Assembly: GCA_018829545.1 (NCBI GenBank)
Contig: JAHJTX010000350.1
Location: 1 to 40,079 of the forward strand
Direction: 5' to 3'
DNA: 40,079 bases
Source: Bacteroidota bacterium
GTDB lineage: Bacteria; Bacteroidota; Ignavibacteria; Ignavibacteriales; Melioribacteraceae
Made by a program: the position numbers and the translations under genes. This document shows positions 20,590 to 26,974 of the stretch, in pieces. Every line of letters starts with the position of its first letter. Positions within the stretch are counted from its first letter, which is position 1. The notes below the pieces were generated by a model. That model had not been told where the DNA came from. It did not search any database and saw nothing but the letters and a program-made list of their open reading frames with translations.

Positions 20590-21111
20590 TTAAGCTGCTT
20601 TCTTCTTGCTAATTTCGGCAACGACACTAACAAGTTCTCTGAACACAGCGTTTATTGCACCAACAATACCAGACGCCGGCGCTGCAATACTTCCAACAAT
20701 ACCTGCCATAATTTCTTCTTTTGTTGGCATTGAAGCTAGTACATTTAGTTTATCGGCTGCAAAGAATTCAGATTCAACATAAGCGCCCAAAAACTCTAGC
20801 TTTTTATTTTTATCAAAAAATTTCTTGATAATTTTAGCGGGAGCTACAAAATTTTCTTTAACAAAAACATAGCCTATCATTCCTTCCAAAATACGATTGA
20901 ACTCATCATATCCGCCAAGTTCAGTAATTGCTTTGCTGAACAAAGTGTTTTTGAATACTTTGTAGGTAAGGTTTTCTTTGGAAAATTCCCTTCTTAATCC
21001 GCTAATTTGTTCAACCGAAATACCGCTGTAGTTAACAAGGTAAACGGTGGAACTATTGTTAAGAAGTTCTTTGATCTGAGCAATTTGCTCAGATTTTTCA
21101 TTTTTTTTCAT
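20590..21111 (-). CDS. rplJ: 50S ribosomal protein L10
   Basis: L10 anchors L7/L12 dimers to the stalk base through its C-terminal helix; in E. coli the L10-L12 complex represses its own mRNA. It has 173 residues with VYLVNYSGISVEQISGLRRE and the YKVFKNTLFSKAI segment. ATG start. The 70-bp gap after rplA is AT-rich, and I see no convincing L10 leader structure or promoter in it. Confidence 0.96.
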   Translation of the reverse strand: MKKNEKSEQIAQIKELLNNSSTVYLVNYSGISVEQISGLRREFSKENLTYKVFKNTLFSKAITELGGYDEFNRILEGMIGYVFVKENFVAPAKIIKKFFDKNKKLEFLGAYVESEFFAADKLNVLASMPTKEEIMAGIVGSIAAPASGIVGAINAVFRELVSVVAEISKKKAA

Positions 21112-21181
21112 TGTACACCTAAATCATTCTACATTAAAAGTAAAACAGAAGCATTAATTATAATTTATGAGTGCGTATTTA

Positions 21182-21880
21182 TTATTTAATTATTGGTACA
21201 GCTTCTCTGCTAATTTGAAGCCCGGGTCCCATTGTACTGGACAAGTATAAACTTTTAACATACTGCCCCTTTGCAGACGAAGGTTTCATTTTAATTATTG
21301 TTGTAAGAAAAGCGGTTGTATTTTCAACCAATTTCTGTTGATCAAAGTCTAGTTTTCCTAGAGCAGTATGAACTATTCCGGTTTTATCCACTCTGAATTC
21401 AATTTTACCGCCTTTTACTTCTTTAACAGCGTTTGCAACATCAAGTGTAACTGTTCCGCTTTTAGGATTGGGCATTAAACCTTTTGGTCCAAGAATTCTG
21501 CCAAGTTTTCCCAATTCGGGCATTGCATCCGGCGTAGCGATTATAACATCTATATCCGCCCAGCCGCCTTTAATTTTTTCTAAATATTCTTCGAACCCAG
21601 CATGATCTGCGCCGGCAGCAAGAGCTTCTTCTGCTTTTGCGCCTTTTGCAATAACCAATACGTTCACTTCTTTACCAGTGCCGTTTGGAAGACTAACCGT
21701 TCCACGAATCATTTGATCTGCATGTCTAGGATCAACACCTAATCTAATCGCACAGTCAAGAGTCTCTTTAAATTTAACTTTAGATTCTTCCTTTAAAATT
21801 TTAATAGCTTCTTCTAAAGAATATTCTTTATTTAAGTTTACTTTTTCCCTTATTGCTTTAACTCTTTTAGAGAACTTCAT
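21182..21880 (-). CDS. rplA: 50S ribosomal protein L1
   Basis: L1 forms the stalk that moves deacylated tRNA out of the E site, and it is a translational repressor of rplK-rplA in E. coli. It has 232 residues with [20 protein letters not shown] and the signature [22 protein letters not shown] start; it follows rplK by 37 bp. Confidence 0.98.
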   Translation of the reverse strand: MKFSKRVKAIREKVNLNKEYSLEEAIKILKEESKVKFKETLDCAIRLGVDPRHADQMIRGTVSLPNGTGKEVNVLVIAKGAKAEEALAAGADHAGFEEYLEKIKGGWADIDVIIATPDAMPELGKLGRILGPKGLMPNPKSGTVTLDVANAVKEVKGGKIEFRVDKTGIVHTALGKLDFDQQKLVENTTAFLTTIIKMKPSSAKGQYVKSLYLSSTMGPGLQISREAVPIIK

Positions 21881-21917
21881 AATTCTACCAGTCTTAATTT
21901 TAAATAATACCTTTTAA

Positions 21918-22343
21918 TTATTCCTCGACAGTAATTCCCATACTTCGAGCGGTACCTGCAATCATGCTGATTGCATGATCGATATCATTCGCATTCAAAT
22001 CAGGCATCTTTGCTAGTGCGATTTCTTTGAGTTGATCTCTTGTAACTTTTGATACCTTTGTTTTATTTGGTTCTGCAGAACCTTTAGCTAAATTCAAATT
22101 CTTTTTTAGTAGAACTGCAGCCGGAGGAGTTTTGGTAATAAAAGCAAAAGATTTATCAGCGTAAACAGTTATTACAACTGGAATTATTAAACCAGATTTG
22201 TCTGCAGTTTTGGCGTTGAACTGCTTACAAAACTCCATTATGTTAACACCTTTCTGACCTAACGCAGGGCCAACTGGAGGTGAAGGATTTGCCGCACCCG
22301 CTGGAATCTGCAATTTAATATAGCCAGTAATTTTCTTTGCCAT
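21918..22343 (-). CDS. rplK: 50S ribosomal protein L11
   Basis: L11 forms the GTPase-associated centre with 23S helices 43/44, the thiostrepton site, and is needed for RelA activation. It has 141 residues with [20 protein letters not shown], including the Pro residues of the thiostrepton-binding face, and a late [19 protein letters not shown] block. ATG start, 17 bp after nusG. Confidence 0.98.
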   Translation of the reverse strand: MAKKITGYIKLQIPAGAANPSPPVGPALGQKGVNIMEFCKQFNAKTADKSGLIIPVVITVYADKSFAFITKTPPAAVLLKKNLNLAKGSAEPNKTKVSKVTRDQLKEIALAKMPDLNANDIDHAISMIAGTARSMGITVEE

Positions 22344-22360
22344 GACTTAACCTATCTAAT

Positions 22361-22906
22361 TTATTTTTCTAATTCCGCTTGAACAAAGTCAATTTCGACT
22401 GGAGTTTTTCTTCCAAAAATCGATACCATAACTTTGATTTTCATTTTGTCTTCGTTTACTTCTTCAATAATTCCGGAGAAATTGTTGAATGGTCCGTCAA
22501 CTATTTTAACAAAATCACCGGCTCTAAAAATAGTTTCGGCTCTTTCTGTCTCTTCGTTTTGAGTAAGTCTGCCAACAATTCTTTTAACTTCATCGGGTTG
22601 TAAAGGATTAGGTTGGTTTTTCGCGCCCAAAAATCCCATAATCGAAGGGGTGTTAATAATAAAGTCTTTAACTCTATTATCTAAATCTGCTTGAACAAGA
22701 ATATATCCGGGGAAGAAATTCTTAGTTTTAGTTTTCTTTTTTCCATCCTTAACTTCAAAAACTTTTTCGGTTGGAACTAAAACTTCATGAATTTTAGCTC
22801 GTAATTCTTCACTGTCACGCAATTCGGCTTCAATCAACGTTTTAACCTTATTCTCGTGTCCAGAAAAAGTTCTTACGACATACCATTTGGCTGCGGAGTT
22901 TTCCAC
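22361..22906 (-). CDS. nusG: Transcription termination/antitermination factor NusG
   Basis: NusG binds the RNA polymerase clamp and couples it to ribosomes through S10. It has 181 residues: an NGN domain (KWYVVRTFSGHENKVK to PGYILVQADL) and a C-terminal KOW domain (FVKIVDGPFNNFSGIIEEV). The GTG start at 22906 lies only two bases after the secE stop, with AAGGGA inside secE, so the two are coupled. Confidence 0.97.
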   Translation of the reverse strand: MENSAAKWYVVRTFSGHENKVKTLIEAELRDSEELRAKIHEVLVPTEKVFEVKDGKKKTKTKNFFPGYILVQADLDNRVKDFIINTPSIMGFLGAKNQPNPLQPDEVKRIVGRLTQNEETERAETIFRAGDFVKIVDGPFNNFSGIIEEVNEDKMKIKVMVSIFGRKTPVEIDFVQAELEK

Positions 22907-22908
22907 TA

Positions 22909-23091
22909 TTAAAATATCCCTTTAAATATTTCTGTAATCGTCATATCAATTGCATACGTAAAAGCTGCAAGAATTAAGCAGACTACAATTACTATTACAG
23001 TAGATTCTTGTAATTCGTCTTTTGTTGGCCAAGTAACTTTTTTCATTTCCTTGACAACATCAGTAAAAAAGTTGATAATTTTTTCTTTCAT
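22909..23091 (-). CDS. secE: Preprotein translocase subunit SecE, single-span form
   Basis: SecE stabilises the SecY channel. This is the short 60-residue form: an amphipathic N-terminal helix with the conserved KKVTWPTKDEL motif, then one transmembrane helix (VIVIVVCLILAAFTYAIDM). ATG start. It lies between tRNA-Trp and nusG, the canonical place. Confidence 0.97.
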   Translation of the reverse strand: MKEKIINFFTDVVKEMKKVTWPTKDELQESTVIVIVVCLILAAFTYAIDMTITEIFKGIF

Positions 23092-23116
23092 AGTTCAATA
23101 CCGGTTTTGTATCTAG

Positions 23117-23189
23117 CACGTCAGGAGGGACTCGAACCCCCAACCTGCGGTTTTGGAGACCGCTGCTCTACCAATTGAGCCACTGACGT
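23117..23189 (-). tRNA. tRNA-Trp (CCA)
   Basis: A 73-nt cloverleaf with acceptor ACGTCAG/CTGACGT, D-arm GGCTCAATTGGTAGAGC, an anticodon loop CTCCAAA giving anticodon CCA, and T-arm GGTTCGAGTCC. The 3' CCA is not encoded. It begins only two bases after the rpmG stop and ends 25 bases before secE, so it must be cut out of a shared transcript. Confidence 0.96.
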
Positions 23190-23191
23190 AT

Positions 23192-23359
23192 CTATTTAGT
23201 TTCCTTAAATACAACGTGTTTTCTTGACACTGGATCGTATTTCTTAAATTCAACCCTGCTAGGATGATTTCTTTTGTTTTTTGAAGTAGTGTAGCGATAA
23301 CCCGTACCATCTGTACTTTCCAAAATAATCGTCACTCTTGCATTTTTTGCTTTAGCCAT
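23192..23359 (-). CDS. rpmG: 50S ribosomal protein L33, zinc-independent type
   Basis: L33 is a small 50S protein near the E site. This 55-residue gene starts at ATG 23359 and ends at TAG 23192-23194. The translation reads [20 protein letters not shown], then [20 protein letters not shown], ending [16 protein letters not shown]. It has no cysteines, so it is the zinc-free form. A CGGAG site lies before the ATG. It sits between tRNA-Thr and tRNA-Trp, a common location. Confidence 0.95.
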   Translation of the reverse strand: MAKAKNARVTIILESTDGTGYRYTTSKNKRNHPSRVEFKKYDPVSRKHVVFKETK

Positions 23360-23434
23360 AAAATTCTCCGTTAAATCGGCTCCTAAAAATAATTGACCCT
23401 TTACAAGTCATTTCAAATAGTACTAAAAAAGTCG

Positions 23435-23507
23435 AGCTGATGACCGGGATTGAACCGGTGACCTCATCCTTACCAAGGATGTGCTCTACCAACTGAGCTA
23501 CATCAGC
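23435..23507 (-). tRNA. tRNA-Thr (GGT)
   Basis: A 73-nt cloverleaf: acceptor GCTGATG/CATCAGC, D-arm TAGCTCAGTTGGTAGAGC, anticodon stem CATCC/GGATG with loop TTGGTAA (anticodon GGT), and T-arm GGTTCAATCCC. CCA is not encoded. It is part of the tRNA-Tyr/Gly/Thr/rpmG/tRNA-Trp/secE transcript. Confidence 0.96.
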
Positions 23508-23663
23508 ATAAAGAGGGCAACAGAAATAAATTCTGAACCCTTCCCGTTACGCGGGATAACTCTAGTTTAGAAAAGTAAGGGAAACATTTCTTTGATCAGC
23601 CCGTATTCTCAAGCCAACAAATTGAGCAATCTACTTTTCATAATAAACTAAATTTTACTTTTG

Positions 23664-23737
23664 AGCGGGAGACGGGATTCGAACCCGCGACCAACAGCTT
23701 GGAAGGCTGTGACTCTAGCCAACTGAGTTACTCCCGC
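23664..23737 (-). tRNA. tRNA-Gly (TCC)
   Basis: A 74-nt cloverleaf: acceptor GCGGGAG/CTCCCGC, D-arm AACTCAGTTGGCTAGAGT, anticodon stem CAGC/GCTG with loop CTTCCAA (anticodon TCC), and T-arm GGTTCGAATCC. CCA is not encoded. A decayed partial copy appears 58 bp away at 23795-23830. Confidence 0.96.
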
Positions 23738-23794
23738 TTATAGTATTTCAATAAGTTTATGAACAAACGAGAATAGTTTTGCAGTAATTTTTTA

Positions 23795-23830
23795 AACCCG
23801 CGACCATCCCCGCTTAAGTATAATTTCAAT
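23795..23830 (-). pseudogene. Fragment of a duplicated tRNA-Gly
   Basis: On the plus strand, AACCCGCGACCA followed shortly by CCCGCTTA and then AGTATAATTTCAATA matches two separated parts of the intact tRNA-Gly gene and its 5' flank (AACCCGCGACCA, CCCGCTTA, TAGTATTTCAATA). The middle of the tRNA is missing. This looks like a tandem duplicate that lost its core by deletion. It cannot fold as a tRNA. Confidence 0.55.
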
Positions 23831-23960
23831 ACAAAAAGAACCTTTTCCTTTCGATAAAACATATTATCAAAAAGAATGTAAAACATATTTATTTCATGAA
23901 ATAGAGCAACGAAGTACGAAAATCCTGGGATGTTCTCTCCTTCATTATTCCGTCTTTACG

Positions 23961-24043
23961 TGGGCAGGGAGGGAATCGAACCCCCTAAGGCTTAGCCAAC
24001 GGATTTACAGTCCGCCCCAACTCTCCTACTTTGGCGCCTGCCC
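23961..24043 (-). tRNA. tRNA-Tyr (GTA)
   Basis: An 83-nt class II tRNA: acceptor GGGCAGG/CCTGCCC, anticodon stem CGGA/TCCG with loop CTGTAAA (anticodon GTA), a long variable arm (GGCTAAGCC region) and T-arm GGTTCGATTCC. CCA is not encoded. It is the first gene of the tRNA-rpmG-secE-nusG transcript, with a promoter about 45 bp upstream. Confidence 0.95.
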
Positions 24044-24085
24044 AATATGTCAAAAAAAAACATATTCGTTTTTTAACGAGCTACA

Positions 24086-24114
24086 AATATAGAGGCAAAT
24101 CTTTTTAAATGCAA
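24086..24114 (-). promoter_or_regulatory. Promoter of the tRNA-Tyr/secE/nusG transcript
   Basis: On the minus strand, TTGCAT (24109-24114), a 17-base spacer and TATATT (24086-24091) form a good sigma70-type promoter. The predicted start is near 24079, some 36 bases before tRNA-Tyr. The -10 box is the same as at the rpsL and ilv promoters. Confidence 0.7.
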
Positions 24115-24227
24115 GCAAGGAAGTTTACAAAAATTTGGGATAATGATTCAAAGATGGAGCATTTCTGTAACTTACTCTTCGTTTTATGATTAGTTATTAA
24201 GGTGTTTATTTAAACAAAACTATAGAC

Positions 24228-24548
24228 TGTTTTTTCCACTTGAAAACTGACCAGTTTTCCACTTGAAAATTGACCGCTTGAGAAGGAATAAATAATCCCC
24301 TTAGTTTGAGCAATAAAACTTTTATTGTTGAGTAAAAGAGGAGAAAAAACTGGCGATCAGTATGGAAGATTATGTAACCATAAAAAATCTCAAAGTAAAA
24401 AAATCCGGAATGGTCTTTTCGTGAAATCGGACGATCGCTTCACGTAAGTCATAACACGATAAAATCAGCTTTATCCAAAGAAGAAGTTCCAGAGTATCAG
24501 AGGGTTGAAATAGAGAGACACTTTTTTACCTTTGAATTCATACTCTAG
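24228..24548 (+). mobile_element. Decayed IS21-family element, left end
   Basis: Two near-identical 21-bp repeats (24232-24252 and 24255-24275; TTTTCCACTTGAAAA then a TGACC ending, one mismatch) lie just inside a TG dinucleotide. This is the arrangement of the multiple terminal repeats at IS21 ends. About 90 bp further in, the start of an IstA-like transposase is recognisable. There is no istB, no remainder of istA and no matching right end in the flanking sequence, so this is a fossil. Confidence 0.65.
24362..24548 (+). pseudogene. IstA transposase N-terminus, frameshifted remnant
   Basis: The first frame reads MEDYVTIKNLK. After a run of seven A's (24397-24403) the sense continues one frame over as NPEWSFREIGRSLHVSHNT, then IKSALSKEEVPEYQRVEIER. 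This is the N-terminal helix-turn-helix of IS21-type IstA, which binds the terminal repeats. One A removed from the run restores the frame. Homology stops near 24519 and a stop follows at 24546. The rest of the roughly 400-500-residue protein and the IstB ATPase are absent, so it cannot transpose. Confidence 0.7.
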
Positions 24549-24632
24549 TTTGCATTTCAAGTTGAACTGTTCTGAGTCTGTAAAATCGTTTGTTTTAGAA
24601 AAGGTTTTCGTATTAGCATTTCACAGTTTCTC

Positions 24633-24822
24633 ATTCTGGAAAATTATCTAAAAATATTGCCGTATTCTGGAAAATAATCCAAATTATTCATACTTCTAGC
24701 TCTTATCCTGGAAAATAATCCAAATCGTTTTATTCTGGAAAATATTAATAATTATTTGGCTTATTCTGGAAAATATTAATAATTTTATACTGCAATTTTA
24801 ATTATTCTGGAAAATATTAATA
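24633..24822 (+). repeat. Six-copy TTCTGGAAAATA iteron array before fic
   Basis: Copies begin at 24634, 24665, 24706 (TCCTGG variant), 24733, 24764 and 24805, with spacings 31, 41, 27, 31 and 41. Copies 2-3 continue as AATAATCC and copies 4-6 as AATATTAATAAT. The fuller unit TTATTCTGGAAAATAA is an imperfect palindrome (12 of 16 positions symmetric), as expected for a dimeric regulator's site. The last copy ends at the fic ATG. A TATACT at 24786-24791 could be the fic -10 box, placing copy 5 over the -35 region. Operator function is inferred. There is no Shine-Dalgarno before the ATG. The stretch 24549-24632 shows nothing else. Confidence 0.8.
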
Positions 24823-26277
24823 ATGAGTGAAATAATATTTGCATCATCAAATTCTAAAGACGCATATAAAATCTCTAAAATGCTTCAAGAGAAGAGAATT
24901 CGGAAGATATCTCCAAGGATTTATTCAACAAATTTTGAAGAAGCACCTTCCGCTATTGTCAAAAGAAATATTCTTGAGATATTGGGGAATCTATATCCGG
25001 AAGCTGTGCTAAGTCATCGCTCCGCGTTTGAATTTAAACCAACTGCTACAAATAAATTATTTGTTACTTATACATATACAAAAAAAATAAAATTGCCTGG
25101 CATTACAATAAATTTTCTTGAAGGAAAAGGTCACATTGACGGCGACAATAAAATGATAGGGGAGCTTTATGTTGCTTCAGAACCCAGAAGGTTTCTGGAG
25201 AATCTACAAATAACGAAAAAGACTGGTCCTGATTCAAAAGCATTAAGCATTCCGCAAATAGAAGAAAAGCTTGATGATATTCTTAGAATCAAAGGAGAAG
25301 AAGGCTTAAATAGTCTACGTGATAAGGCGAAGGATTTATCCAAAATTTTGAATATGCAAAAAGAATATGAGTTGTTAAATAAAATCATTGGTGCTTTATT
25401 TACAACAAAGCCATCAAAAATACTAAAGTCTGATCTTGCTCTATCTCGTTCAGTTGGTCTTCCGTATGATAGGCATAGAATTGAAATATTTGAGATACTT
25501 TTTAATTATCTGCATAACAAAGTATTTCAAGAGCATCCGGAAAATAACTTAACGCCAAACTCATTTAGGAATTTTGCTTTCTTCGAAGCTTATTTTTCTA
25601 ATTATATAGAAGGCACGGTGTTCGAAGTTGCAGAAGCAAAAGAAATTATTGATACTGGCGTTCCATTACCTGCACGTAGTGGTGATTCCCACGATATTCT
25701 TGGTACTTATCAGCTTGTTGCGAATAGAAACGAAATGAAAATTATTCCGCAAGTTGAAAACGGACTTTTATCATTGTTGCAAGCAAGACATAAGGTTTTG
25801 CTTTCCGCTCGAACCGATAAACATCCTGGTGAATTTAAAGTTAAAAATAATAGAGCCGGTGATACTCACTTTGTTGATTTTAATCTTGTTCGTGGTACGC
25901 TTACACGCGGTTTTAATTACTATAAAATATTAACAGATCCCTTTTCACGTGCAGCATATATGATGTTCATCGTCAGTGAAGTCCATCCGTTTGAAGATGG
26001 CAATGGTAGAATTGCTCGCGTTATGATGAATGCAGAATTAGTAAATCGCAATCAATGTAAAATAATTATTCCAACAGTCTATCGTGAGGATTATTTACTC
26101 ACATTAAAAAAACTTACAAGAGATAAAGACCCTGTGCCTTATGTCGAAATGCTTTCCAAAGCTCACAAGTTCAGCTCGTATCTTAGCAATGAGGATTATG
26201 ACGAACTATATAAATATCTCGTAACTCATAATGCTTTTTACGAACCGGATGAGGGAAGACACATTATTATCGATTGA
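24823..26277 (+). CDS. Fic-domain protein with AbiEi-like N-terminal part
   Basis: Fic enzymes usually transfer AMP from ATP to Ser, Thr or Tyr of a target protein. The active-site loop is intact: HPFEDGNGRIAR at residues 388-399, with the catalytic His and the phosphate-binding GNGR. The inhibitory-helix motif S/T-x-x-x-E-G/N is present as SNYIEG (259-264; Glu263) N-terminal to the Fic core, the class II self-inhibited layout. Residues about 1-130 (KRIRKISPRIYSTNF, AIVKRNILEILGNL, AVLSHRSAFEF, ELYVASEPRRFLENL) resemble AbiEi-type antitoxin/regulator domains, with a helical linker to 210. ATG start just after the iteron array, no Shine-Dalgarno. It is the only plus-strand gene between two minus-strand operons and sits beside an IS fossil, so it is probably acquired. 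Target and toxicity are unknown. Confidence 0.9.
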   Translation: MSEIIFASSNSKDAYKISKMLQEKRIRKISPRIYSTNFEEAPSAIVKRNILEILGNLYPEAVLSHRSAFEFKPTATNKLFVTYTYTKKIKLPGITINFLEGKGHIDGDNKMIGELYVASEPRRFLENLQITKKTGPDSKALSIPQIEEKLDDILRIKGEEGLNSLRDKAKDLSKILNMQKEYELLNKIIGALFTTKPSKILKSDLALSRSVGLPYDRHRIEIFEILFNYLHNKVFQEHPENNLTPNSFRNFAFFEAYFSNYIEGTVFEVAEAKEIIDTGVPLPARSGDSHDILGTYQLVANRNEMKIIPQVENGLLSLLQARHKVLLSARTDKHPGEFKVKNNRAGDTHFVDFNLVRGTLTRGFNYYKILTDPFSRAAYMMFIVSEVHPFEDGNGRIARVMMNAELVNRNQCKIIIPTVYREDYLLTLKKLTRDKDPVPYVEMLSKAHKFSSYLSNEDYDELYKYLVTHNAFYEPDEGRHIIID

Positions 26278-26770
26278 TTATAAACATACCCCTAGAATTG
26301 ATATTTCAATATTTAACATTTTATAAGGGCACAACAAACAAAGAGCATTGAACCATATTGTCATTCTTAGCCTTATACATTGTTAAACTAACCTTATCCT
26401 GCGCTGTGAAGTGAAATATTATTTTTCAATATATGTTATCAACTCGCATCAAAATTGTTTACAATTTTATTCGGTCTACTTACTTCACTGGGCTTGTTGG
26501 GCTGGTTTATCCGCCGTTTCACTCGCCATTTTGTTGGGCGGGTTTACTTGCCATTCTTTTGGGCAGGCTTTCTGCTTCTGCCTACTTCTTACTGACTACT
26601 GATTGCTGACTACTTAGTTCAAAATCCCCATCCGCTAAATTATACCTCTTCCTAAATTACTCCTTCGTAAACTTCACTCCCACTCGTCCCGGCGTAGTTC
26701 GGCTTTTAACGAACGTACTTGTCAACCTTTGGTTGAGACGGATTGTCACGAACCCCCTAGTTAAGGTCAG
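26278..26770. other. Intergenic stretch between fic and the cimA operon end
   Basis: No convincing gene. Three small structures stand out: an 18-bp palindrome AAAATTGTTTACAATTTT (26451-26468); two neighbouring short inverted repeats, CGCC-GGCG (26524-26540) and TGCC-GGCA (26549-26565), in a roughly 25-bp imperfect tandem unit; and TCAACC-TTT-GGTTGA near 26726. The fic and cimA genes converge here, so a shared terminator is expected, but no stem with a clear U-run was found. Confidence 0.5.
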
Positions 26771-26974
26771 TCAATAACTCAATAATTTGTTAATCCCCAG
26801 CTCGACAAGTTTCTGATCCGCTATCCCAATGTAGCCAAGCATTTCTTTATATACCTCAGTAGCTCCGTAACTTCCCGAACTGCCAATATCCATTGTCAAT
26901 GTTGCGGTAAGAATCGCTTTAGATATTTCATAAATCAATTTAGTTGAATTGAACGCATTTTTACTTTGCTGCAA
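26771..26974 (-). CDS. Small unrecognised reading frame overlapping cimA end
   Basis: A 67-codon frame beginning with TTG inside the last 14 bases of cimA and reading MQQSKNAFNSTKLIYEISKA, ending in QKLVELGINKLLSY. I do not recognise it. No proper Shine-Dalgarno or ATG supports it. It could be a small coupled gene at the operon end, a remnant of a larger gene, or chance. Confidence 0.2.
   Translation of the reverse strand: MQQSKNAFNSTKLIYEISKAILTATLTMDIGSSGSYGATEVYKEMLGYIGIADQKLVELGINKLLSY

Noticed and set aside
21112-21181. L10 leader or promoter before rplJ
   Set aside because: The gap is only 70 bp, AT-rich, and shows neither a kink-turn-like fold nor a good pair of promoter boxes.
23113-23310. 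65-codon minus-strand frame over tRNA-Trp
   Set aside because: It is a shadow of the tRNA and of rpmG in another frame; the L33 frame is the real one.
24633-24822. CRISPR array
   Set aside because: Units are short, vary in sequence and have unequal AT-rich spacers; no cas gene is in the window.
26411-26602. 63-codon plus-strand frame rich in Cys, Leu and Trp
   Set aside because: Composition follows the local repeats; there is no start signal and no recognisable domain.
26700-26770. Intrinsic terminator of the BCAA operon
   Set aside because: TCAACC-TTT-GGTTGA and GTTCG-CGAAC stems exist, but neither is followed by a U-run on the minus strand.
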